A DNA stretch of 64,000 nt, taken from Aliarcobacter sp. Lineage in GTDB: Bacteria; Campylobacterota; Campylobacteria; Campylobacterales; Arcobacteraceae. Position 1 is the first letter of the stretch; each line of letters begins with the position of its first letter. Shown here piece by piece: positions 57,113-64,000 of the stretch. Where the stretch lies: positions 62,001 to 126,000 of the forward strand of contig JAQVBE010000006.1 in assembly GCA_028690445.1 (NCBI GenBank), written 5' to 3'. Below the pieces are notes generated by a model that saw nothing but the letters and a program-made list of their open reading frames with translations, was not told the origin of the DNA and made no database searches. The position numbers and the translations under genes were made by a program.

Positions 57113-57736
57113 ATATAAAATTCCAACCAATTGATCCAAAACTTATCACAAAACATGAAGAGTTAAGCGGATTAGGAATCATTGCAACAATTGATAATAA
57201 AGAAATTTTAATAGGAAATAAAAAACTTCTTTCAAAGTTTAATATTCAAATTGATAAGATAGAAGAAAAACAAAGTGCTATTTTTATGGCTATTGATAAT
57301 AAATTTGCTGGATATTATTATAAATGATATTATAAAAATGGAAGCAAAAGAGATTATTAATGAACTTAAAAAACTAGATATTTCTAAAACTTATATGCTA
57401 ACAGGAGATAAAAAAGAGGTTGTTTTAGATGTTGGAAATAAATTAGGAATTGATGTAATAAGATATGAACTTTTACCACAAGAAAAATTAACTTATTTTG
57501 AACAAATAAAAAAAGAGACTAATCAAATAATAGCATTTATTGGTGATGGAATCAATGATGCTCCTATTTTAGCAAATGCTGATGTTAGTTTTGCAATGGG
57601 AAGTGATTTAGCAGTAAAATCTGCTGATATTATTCTTTTGAATGATAATATACAATCTATTTTTAATTCTATGAGAATTCTTAGATACTATAAAACAGTA
57701 ATTAAAATCAATATTATAAGTAAAAATAATAGATAA
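57113..57736 (+). pseudogene. P1B-type heavy-metal ATPase fragment with frameshift
   Basis: The first part reads ITKHEELSGLGIIATIDNKE, then GNKKLLSKF, the nucleotide-binding domain. Near 57310 AGYYYK runs into TGA, and the sequence resumes in another frame as INDIIKMEAKEIINELKKL, TYMLTGDKKEVV, FIGDGINDAPILA and ADIILLNDN, the P-domain hinge. It ends early after IKINIISKNNR. The N-terminal metal-binding and membrane parts and the DKTGT site are missing. A dead Zn/Cd/Cu exporter between rcnR and a CDF gene. Confidence 0.85.
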
Positions 57737-57804
57737 ATTATTCAAAAAATTTTTAATAATTGTAATGATAGAATGCCGAAAATTTATATAAAAAGAGTTT
57801 ATTT

Positions 57805-58728
57805 ATGCAAGAGTTAGATAGTCAATTCGAAATAGAAGAATCAGAGATTTCTCAAAAAGATAAGAAAAAAGCAACTACAAGTATTTGGGTAAGTGCTTTT
57901 GTAAATTTATGTTTAGCAATAGTTCAGATAATCATAGGTATTTTTTCACATTCTCAAGGTTTAGTGGCAGATGGTATTCACTCATTATCTGATTTAGGAG
58001 CTGATTTTGTAGCTTTAGTTGCAACATGGAAAAGTAAACAAGCAGCTGATACAACTTATCATTATGGATATAAACGTTATGAAAATTTAGCTTCTTTGAT
58101 ATTAGGAGCTTTACTTTTGGTTGTTGGTATTGGTATGTTGTGGTCAGCTGTTCAAAAACTTCAAAATCCAGAATCAATTCCAACTGTTCAAACAATTGCT
58201 TTATGGACAGCTTTAGGTGCTTTAGTTGCTAAAGAGTTATTGTTTAGATATATGCTAGCAATTGCTAAACTTGTAAAATCAAGTATGTTAATTACAAATG
58301 CTTGGCATGCACGTTCAGATGCTGCTTCATCATTAATAGTAGCTATTGGTATTCTTGGAAATATTTTAGGATTTCCTATTTTGGATCCAATTGCTGCACT
58401 TATTGTTGGATTTGTAGTTGGTAAAATGGGATGGAAATTTATGTGGGATGCAACTCAAGATTTATTAGACAGATCGGTAAGTTATGAAGAAGTAGAGGCT
58501 ATAGGTAAAGAAATAGGCGAAACAGAAGGTGTAATTGGTTTTCATGAACTAAAAACAAGAAAAACAGGAGATATGATTTTAGCTGATGTTCATTTAGAAA
58601 TAGATGCAACTATCACGGTTGCACAAGGACATGAGATTGCAAAAAGAGTAAAACAAAATGTTATGTCTAAACATTCGGTGCTTTATATAATGGTTCATGT
58701 TGACCCTGTTTATATTAATAATAATTAA
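57805..58728 (+). CDS. cation diffusion facilitator (FieF/CzcD-type metal exporter)
   Basis: 307 residues. Six membrane segments; metal-site motifs DGIHSLSD (helix 2) and WHARSDAASS (helix 5), with HYGYKRYENLASLILG between. The C-terminal cytoplasmic domain has VIGFHELKTRKTGD and VHLEIDATITVAQGHEIA. Exports divalent metal in exchange for protons; Zn, Fe, Ni or Co cannot be told apart. Next to rcnRA. Confidence 0.92.
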   Translation: MQELDSQFEIEESEISQKDKKKATTSIWVSAFVNLCLAIVQIIIGIFSHSQGLVADGIHSLSDLGADFVALVATWKSKQAADTTYHYGYKRYENLASLILGALLLVVGIGMLWSAVQKLQNPESIPTVQTIALWTALGALVAKELLFRYMLAIAKLVKSSMLITNAWHARSDAASSLIVAIGILGNILGFPILDPIAALIVGFVVGKMGWKFMWDATQDLLDRSVSYEEVEAIGKEIGETEGVIGFHELKTRKTGDMILADVHLEIDATITVAQGHEIAKRVKQNVMSKHSVLYIMVHVDPVYINNN

Positions 58729-59092
58729 AATAAAGCTATGTCTCGACATGAGGGGTTTAAAAGTTTTATAAAGAAAATGTTCAGAAGAGGTTCGCGGCCT
58801 CTTCTAATATTATAAGATAATAAAGATACTTAAGAAGGAGAACAAAAACTTAAACTCTTTATTTATAAGTTAATTATAAACACATACAATAAACCAAACA
58901 TTTACAAATAATATATAAAAAGTTAACAAGAAAAAATCATATAGAACAATTATCAATTAAGTCTTATTTTTGGATTTAGTATGTATAAATTATATGAAAT
59001 TAGTTAAAAATTAAATGATAAAAGAGATTGATAATAATCAAGAAACTTTAACAAATTATAAAGTACAATATTCAAAAAGATTGGAGAATCAA
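58729..59092. other. 364-base gap with one GC-rich hairpin
   Basis: No gene is supported here. AGAAGAGG (58783-58790) and CCTCTTCT (58798-58805) make an 8-base-pair hairpin with the loop TTCGCGG, more GC-rich than its surroundings but without a T tract. AAGGAG at 58835-58840 looks like a ribosome site yet no start codon follows. The rest is plain AT-rich sequence. Confidence 0.5.
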
Positions 59093-59305
59093 ATGTTTCA
59101 TATACCTAATGGTATGGAGTTAGTGATTATAGCTTTACTAATTTTAGTTTTATTTGGTGGTAAAAAGATACCAGAATTTGCAAAAGGTTTAGGTTATGGA
59201 ATTAAGAATTTCAAAAATGCTTTAAATGAACATGATGAAACTAACAAAACAGAAGAAGTAAAAACAACTATTTTAAAGGTAGATGAGAAAATTAGGGACT
59301 GTTAG
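59093..59305 (+). CDS. tatA: twin-arginine translocase TatA-like protein, 3' end altered by an insertion sequence
   Basis: 70 residues from the ATG at 59093, with GGAG seven bases upstream. IPNGMELVIIALLILVLFGG is the TatA membrane helix and KKIPEFAKGLGYGIKNFKNA the hinge and amphipathic helix. The last three codons and the stop (AGG GAC TGT TAG) read into GGGACTGTTAG, the end of an IS256-type element, so the natural tail is lost. The essential part is intact. No tatB or tatC nearby, so this may be an extra copy. Confidence 0.85.
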   Translation: MFHIPNGMELVIIALLILVLFGGKKIPEFAKGLGYGIKNFKNALNEHDETNKTEEVKTTILKVDEKIRDC

Positions 59306-59560
59306 AAATTCCGTGTCAATCAGATAAAATAATATCAAGGATTGACAATGGAAGAGCAAATTGAATTTGATTTTAATGAAATATTAAATCAATTTAGAAA
59401 TGGTAAAAAACTAACAGGTAAAGATGGACTTTTAGCTCCACTTATCAAATATGTATTTAATGTAAATCTTTCACAAAAAGGTTCATATAATTATATTTTA
59501 ACTTTTAATCATAATGTTTGTGTAGCACAAACAAAAAGAGGAAGTTTTAATTTAAATTAA
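59295..59560 (+). mobile_element. IS256-family insertion sequence, left-end remnant
   Basis: GGGACTGTTAGAAATTCCGT (from 59295) has the look of an IS256-family terminal repeat. The ATG at 59348 opens a transposase N-terminus with ILNQFRNGKKLTGKDGLLAP and LIK, then the family sequence stops; after a divergent stretch TKRGSFNLN echoes a later transposase segment before a stop at 59560. So an internal deletion and 3' loss have left about 270 bases. No right end is seen. Confidence 0.72.
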
Positions 59561-59636
59561 ATCCTTAAGGTTAATAAAATTCTTTATACATTCATTCTTT
59601 ATATAAATAGTAATATCCTCAATATGAATAGAAGGC

Positions 59637-61490
59637 TTAATTAAAAAAAATTTCAAACCTAGCTCCATTTTGAGTATTTGATGCAGATATTTTACCATTA
59701 AACTTTTGTTCAACAATAGTTTTCACAATAAATAAACCAATACCAATTCCTTTATCTTTTGATGTTATATAACTTTCAAAAATAGATTCTATAGGTTCTA
59801 TTTTTATTCCACCTGCATTATCTTCAATTTCTATTTTAAATTTATCGTCAAATTTTTTTAATTTTATATTTATATATTTGTTTTCTATATTTGTTTCGCA
59901 AAGAGCATCTTTTGAATTTAAAACAATATTCAAAATAATTTGAGAAAATTCATTTGCATTACCTTGTAAGAAATAATTATCATCACTCGAAAAATTAACA
60001 TCAATCAGATTGTTTTTCATAGAATCATTTACAAAATCAATACATCTTTTTACTTCATCATCTACACTAAATTTTGTTTCAATATTGCTGTTTTGAAAGA
60101 AACTTTGAAATGTATTTATTGTTTGTGATAAATGATTTAGAATGTTTTTGTTTATATCTATCTTCTGTAATAGCTCTTCTTTTGAAATTTTACTAAATTT
60201 TAGTTTTGCTTCAATATTAGTATTTATTGAACCTAATTCTGCTAAAGGTGTTCTCCATTGATGAGCAAGATTTCCACTTAGTTCTCCTAGGCTTGATTGT
60301 TTTGATTTGATTAGTGCTAGTTTTTGATTCTTTTCATTTTCATTTTGAAAAAATTTTATTTTATAAGCTATCGCAAATGAAAGCATTACTGTATCCCAAA
60401 CCATTGAAAAGTTTGTTATATTAATAGTATATGAATTATACGGTAATAAATTCCAATAAAGTACACCCATAAAAGCAATTACAAAAAATAATGTACCACC
60501 TGTGGCAATGATATAATATAAAGCTTGCTTTGCTCCCTCTTTATAACTTTTGATAGTGATAACAATAAAAAATATTAAACTAAAAGCTAAAAATAATATA
60601 GCTATTTTTTGTATTAAAGAATTTGATACAAAAAATCTTAAAAGAACAAATAAAAAATTGATTATGCCTACAATCAATACTATTTTTTTTATTTTTCCTT
60701 TTAATTCTAAAAAATAAATTGTAAAAAATGCTAATCCTATAATACATAAGGGTATACCAATAATAAAAGAATCATTTACTAGAATTGATGGAATATTTAA
60801 GTCATTTGTTACGTATCTAAATAAAGTAATATTTGTTATAAAATACCCAAACATAAAAATTGTATAAGATAAAATTGATTTGTCTTTTGTAATAAAATAT
60901 AAAAAAAGATTGTATATAATAAATGCAAATGCTATAGATGAAGTTACTATAACTATTTTATAAAAGGTAATCCAACTACTATTTAATTGAGCTTCCGAAC
61001 TAAAAGCAAAAGAGCTTATTACAGGGAATTTACTCTTAATTTTTAGAAGATAAATAAAATTATTAGAGTTCTTTTCTAATTTAAATCTAATAGGATATAC
61101 TTTTTCTATTCTATCTTTTACATCTACAATTGAACCACTTTTATTTATATTTATTAATTGATTTTTATTAAATACATATAACTCTTGAATATTTTCTCTA
61201 ATAATACTTTTTGAATCAAAATAAAGTTGTTCATATCCAATAGAGCTTACTTCAAATAAAAACCAATATGTTTCATTTGTTAATCCAAAACTTTTAGCAT
61301 CTTTGGGTAAGTGCGTAAGTTCATTTGATATGGCATGAGTGTAAGCTTCTTGAGCTGTTAAATTTTCACTTGTTTTGAAATAACCACTTTTATGGATAAT
61401 AATATTTGAATTTAGATTCTCAATGCTATCTAAAGCATAAATATTTAAGTGTAGAAAAAAGAGTAAAAAAATATATTTTATTGTATTCAT
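59637..61490 (-). CDS. sensor histidine kinase with 7TMR-DISM input domain
   Basis: 617 residues. A signal peptide ends IYA; a periplasmic DISMED2-type beta domain (about 25-170) has SFGLTNETYWFLFEV. Seven membrane helices follow (about 180-385), then the phosphoacceptor segment LGELSGNLAHQWRTPLAELG and an ATPase domain with NSKDAL, EDNAGGI and GIGIGLFIVKTIVEQ. The layout suggests sensing of carbohydrate or another envelope ligand. Partner regulator is encoded 15 bases upstream. Confidence 0.92.
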   Translation of the reverse strand: MNTIKYIFLLFFLHLNIYALDSIENLNSNIIIHKSGYFKTSENLTAQEAYTHAISNELTHLPKDAKSFGLTNETYWFLFEVSSIGYEQLYFDSKSIIRENIQELYVFNKNQLININKSGSIVDVKDRIEKVYPIRFKLEKNSNNFIYLLKIKSKFPVISSFAFSSEAQLNSSWITFYKIVIVTSSIAFAFIIYNLFLYFITKDKSILSYTIFMFGYFITNITLFRYVTNDLNIPSILVNDSFIIGIPLCIIGLAFFTIYFLELKGKIKKIVLIVGIINFLFVLLRFFVSNSLIQKIAILFLAFSLIFFIVITIKSYKEGAKQALYYIIATGGTLFFVIAFMGVLYWNLLPYNSYTINITNFSMVWDTVMLSFAIAYKIKFFQNENEKNQKLALIKSKQSSLGELSGNLAHQWRTPLAELGSINTNIEAKLKFSKISKEELLQKIDINKNILNHLSQTINTFQSFFQNSNIETKFSVDDEVKRCIDFVNDSMKNNLIDVNFSSDDNYFLQGNANEFSQIILNIVLNSKDALCETNIENKYINIKLKKFDDKFKIEIEDNAGGIKIEPIESIFESYITSKDKGIGIGLFIVKTIVEQKFNGKISASNTQNGARFEIFFN

Positions 61491-61505
61491 GAAAATTCTT
61501 TAAGT

Positions 61506-62195
61506 TTATCTTGCTGTATCTAGTTTCCAGCCTCTGCCTTTTATTGATAAAATTATATCAAATCCTATTTTTGAACGAAGTCTATTTAAAAGATTTTTTA
61601 GTGCAGAATCAGTTATTTCTTCATATCCCCAAATATGTTCTATTATTTGTTCTTTTGTCAAAGTTCTATCATAATTATCTATAAATAATCTTAGTAAATC
61701 TTTTTCTTTTTTTCCAAGATTTATTACTTCTGCATTTTTGTATAACTCATCAGATAAAAGATTGTAAATTAAACCATCACAAAAAGTAAAAAATTTTCTA
61801 ATAGATTTTTTTCTTCGTATAACTTTATCAAATGTTTCAAGAAAATTATTTAGTTCTAAAGGTTTTAAAATATAGCCATCTATGCTACTATTTGCTGCTT
61901 TAAAAAGTGTATTTTGGTCTGAGTAAGAAGTTAATATAATTATTGGTATGGATTGATTTTCTTCTCTTATTTTTTCTATTAATTGTAAGCCATCTATTTT
62001 GGGCATTTTTATGTCTGATAAAATAATATCAGGCTTTTCTAATTTAAATATCTCAAAAGCTTCTTCTCCATCTTTTGCAATGAAAATTTTTCCAAAAAAG
62101 ATTCTTAAAGTTTCTGTTACTTGAGCTCTAACAATATCATCGTCTTCAGCAAATAAAACAGATAGGTTTTTAAAAAAAATCAAATCGTAAGACAT
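61506..62195 (-). CDS. OmpR/PhoB-type response regulator
   Basis: 229 residues. The receiver has the acidic pair (FAEDDDIVR), phosphorylation Asp in IILSDIKMPKIDG, Thr/Ser switch ILTSYS and Lys in YILKPLEL. The winged-helix output ends in RLRSKIGFDIILSIKGRGW. First gene of the pair with the kinase. Divergent from the adhesin gene; the tandem repeats between them are its likely binding site. Confidence 0.93.
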   Translation of the reverse strand: MSYDLIFFKNLSVLFAEDDDIVRAQVTETLRIFFGKIFIAKDGEEAFEIFKLEKPDIILSDIKMPKIDGLQLIEKIREENQSIPIIILTSYSDQNTLFKAANSSIDGYILKPLELNNFLETFDKVIRRKKSIRKFFTFCDGLIYNLLSDELYKNAEVINLGKKEKDLLRLFIDNYDRTLTKEQIIEHIWGYEEITDSALKNLLNRLRSKIGFDIILSIKGRGWKLDTAR

Positions 62196-62238
62196 TTAAT
62201 ACCTTTATATATTTCTTGTTTAAGTATAACAAAATCAA

Positions 62239-62260
62239 AGTCCCATAATAGTCCCATAAT
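62239..62260. promoter_or_regulatory. tandem 11-bp repeats, candidate response-regulator site
   Basis: AGTCCCATAAT occurs twice head to tail with no gap (62239-62249 and 62250-62260). An 11-base period is one helical turn, as with direct-repeat boxes of OmpR/PhoB regulators. It lies 44 bases from the regulator start and 74 from the adhesin start. Confidence 0.55.
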
Positions 62261-62333
62261 AAGATTTAAATCTATCTGATAGGGGACTAGTCTTTTGTTA
62301 GAATGTAGCTATAACAAAAATAAAGGAACAAAG

Positions 62334-64000
62334 ATGAAAAAATTTAACTGTGATTTTGCTTCGCATTTTAGAATCCTAAAAGGTGGGAAAATAAGCCTAG
62401 TAGTATCAGCTCTTCTAGGAAGTGCAGTAATTGCAAGTGCAGCTCCAACAGGAGGAGTAGTAACAAGTGGAAATGCAACTATTTCACAAAATGCAAATAC
62501 CACAAATATAAATCAATCAACACAAAAAGCCTCAATAAACTGGCAAAACTTTAATGTAAAATCAAATGAAACAGTTAACTTTAATCAACCAAATAAAAAT
62601 TCTATTACTTTAAATAGAGTAGTAGGTAATGAAAAATCTGTTATTGATGGAACATTAAACGCTAATGGACAAGTTTGGATATTAAACTCAAATGGTATTT
62701 TGTTTAACTCAACTGCTAAAGTAAATACCTCTGGACTAATAGCTACAACAGCAGAACTTTCTGATAAAGATTTCCAAGATGGAAATTATAACTTTAAAAA
62801 CTCAAAATCAAACTCAGTAGTAAACTTAGGAACTATAAATGTATCTAATAATGGATATGTAGTATTAGCTTCAAATGAAGTAAGAAATGCTGGAACAATA
62901 AAAGCAATAAAAGGAAAAGTATATTTAAGTGGTAATAGTGAATATACAATAAACCTAAATGGGAACTCAATAGTAAATCTAATAGTAACTAAAGGTGTGT
63001 TAGATGCAATGGTAGAGAACTCAGGAACTATAATCGCAAATGGTGGAGAAATATATCTTACAACAAACGCGGTAAATGAACTTTTAAAAGGTGTAGTAAA
63101 TAATACAGGTGTAATTGAAGCAAACTCACTTGATGATGTAACAGGGAAAATAGTACTTACTGGAAATACAGTGATTAATAGTGGATCTTTACTAGCAACT
63201 GGTGAAAAAAAAGGTGGAACGATTTTAGTAGGTGGGGATTGGCAAGGTTCAAACTCTGATATCTATGGACAAGCTTCTATTTCATATTTAACAAATACAA
63301 GTATTATTGATGCATCAGCAACTGCCAATGGTAATGGTGGTAAAGTGGTTGTGTGGTCAAACCTTACAGATGGTATAACTGTAGCAAATGGTTCAATAAA
63401 AGCAGAAGGTGGAGCAAATGGAGGAAATGGTGGATTTATAGAGACATCAGGACATACACTTTCAGTAAAAAACGGAATTAAAGTAAGCACAAAAGCCCCA
63501 AAAGGGAAAAGTGGAAGTTGGTTACTAGATCCTGTGGATATTGAAATTTATCATGCAGTAGATGCTACGGCTGATGATGCATTTGATGTTACCAATCAAG
63601 ATGTATTTAACATCGATGGGGGTAGTGCTTATCCAAATTGTACCGCAGGCGAATGTGACCCTCAAAGACTTTATTTAGCTTCAGATGATACTACATCAAA
63701 AATTTCCGACTACACCATCAACACCGCTCTTAATGCGGGAACATCGGTGTATATCTCAACCTATAAAGATGGAAGCAGTAGTGGCAATGGAGATATTACT
63801 GTAAGCTCAGGGGTGGATATTCACACATCAGTAAATACAGGTGTAGATAATAATTACACACCGCGAACTTTAGGGCTTTATGCGTATCGCAATATCATTA
63901 TTGATCATGCCAATATCATAGCGCACGATTCTGATAGTCCACTTTCAATTGAATTGTCTTCGGGTATGTCAGCTATAACAGCGCTCGGGAACACTTATTA
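62334..64000 (+). CDS. two-partner-secretion adhesin (filamentous hemagglutinin-type), 3' end outside window
   Basis: The frame is open from ATG 62334 to the window end (at least 555 residues). AAAGGA precedes the start. An extended signal peptide (HFRILKGGKISLVV, then VIASAAP) leads to the TPS domain: NINQSTQKASINWQNFNVKS, WILNSNGILFN and SGLIATTAELS are hemagglutination-activity motifs. GSWLLDPVDIEI near residue 393 marks the end of the conserved secretion region. GC content rises from about 28% to about 39% beyond roughly 63600. Export would need a TpsB pore, not seen here. Confidence 0.88.
   Translation, partial: MKKFNCDFASHFRILKGGKISLVVSALLGSAVIASAAPTGGVVTSGNATISQNANTTNINQSTQKASINWQNFNVKSNETVNFNQPNKNSITLNRVVGNEKSVIDGTLNANGQVWILNSNGILFNSTAKVNTSGLIATTAELSDKDFQDGNYNFKNSKSNSVVNLGTINVSNNGYVVLASNEVRNAGTIKAIKGKVYLSGNSEYTINLNGNSIVNLIVTKGVLDAMVENSGTIIANGGEIYLTTNAVNELLKGVVNNTGVIEANSLDDVTGKIVLTGNTVINSGSLLATGEKKGGTILVGGDWQGSNSDIYGQASISYLTNTSIIDASATANGNGGKVVVWSNLTDGITVANGSIKAEGGANGGNGGFIETSGHTLSVKNGIKVSTKAPKGKSGSWLLDPVDIEIYHAVDATADDAFDVTNQDVFNIDGGSAYPNCTAGECDPQRLYLASDDTTSKISDYTINTALNAGTSVYISTYKDGSSSGNGDITVSSGVDIHTSVNTGVDNNYTPRTLGLYAYRNIIIDHANIIAHDSDSPLSIELSSGMSAITALGNTY

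Noticed and set aside
58738-58815. A 25-codon basic frame (MSRHEGFKSFIKKMFRRGSR...)
   Set aside because: No ribosome site, and it is fully explained by the hairpin sequence at 58783-58805.
62309-63490. Minus-strand open frames within the adhesin region
   Set aside because: Antisense shadows of the adhesin; no ribosome sites or domain features.

Overview
The window is AT-rich DNA (hand counts give roughly 27-30% GC over most of it) from a Campylobacterota chromosome. It most resembles the Arcobacter group. The reasons are the long TrmB, frequent TTG starts, a Campylobacter-type 395-residue DapD, the rpmJ-rpsM-rpsK-rpsD-rpoA-rplQ block, a NikKMLQO nickel importer and a hypBCDEXA operon. I see no tRNA, rRNA or CRISPR array.

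Region by region. 1-6.5 kb: a truncated radical SAM gene, a DUF808 membrane protein, a lipoprotein-type polysaccharide deacetylase, an HI0933-type flavoprotein and a chemoreceptor. 6.6-9.7 kb: the nikKMLQO nickel importer, with a palindrome on its -10 box that looks like a NikR operator. 9.8-15.7 kb: an accessory island with an MmeI-like type IIL restriction-modification enzyme, a coupled TIR-domain protein, an ORF6N gene broken by a roughly 0.7-kb insertion that carries a lipoprotein gene, and a transposase-derived gene. 15.8-21.1 kb: hydrogenase maturation genes hypB-C-D-E-X-A behind a nested palindrome. 21.2-25.8 kb: a diguanylate cyclase, then a TerB-like gene, two small ZapB/ZapA-like genes, an intact prepilin gene with no standard start codon, and priA. 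25.8-29.0 kb: dapD and an ABC-F ATPase.

29-36.3 kb is one long leftward operon: rluD-type synthase, FN3 lipoprotein, trmB, ftsE, ftsX, envC-like, yaiI, and a DUF234 gene that seems to start at ATT. rodA diverges from it almost base to base. 37.4-53.3 kb is mostly housekeeping: TonB-like protein, hemL, ppnP, atpZ, rpoD, leuDB, DHH phosphoesterase, HIT protein, the ribosomal protein/rpoA operon, gatA and guaB. 53.3-59.6 kb is a worn region with an orphan Panacea protein, a response-regulator remnant, a DnaJ-domain protein, DUF6448-rcnA-rcnR (nickel/cobalt efflux), a P1B-ATPase pseudogene, a CDF exporter, and a tatA gene whose stop codon comes from an IS256-family end. 59.6-64 kb: a sensor kinase and OmpR-type regulator divergent from a two-partner-secretion adhesin that runs off the window. 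Two exact tandem 11-bp repeats lie between regulator and adhesin.

Nickel is the main theme. Uptake (NikKMLQO), nickel insertion into hydrogenase (HypA, HypB), synthesis of the Fe(CN)2CO centre (HypC, D, E, X) and efflux (RcnA with RcnR) are all here. The defence island separates the importer from the maturation operon. The best candidates for something new are the restriction enzyme-TIR pair, the two genes with apparent ATC/ATT starts, the hypB nested palindrome, and the tandem repeats between the two-component system and the adhesin.
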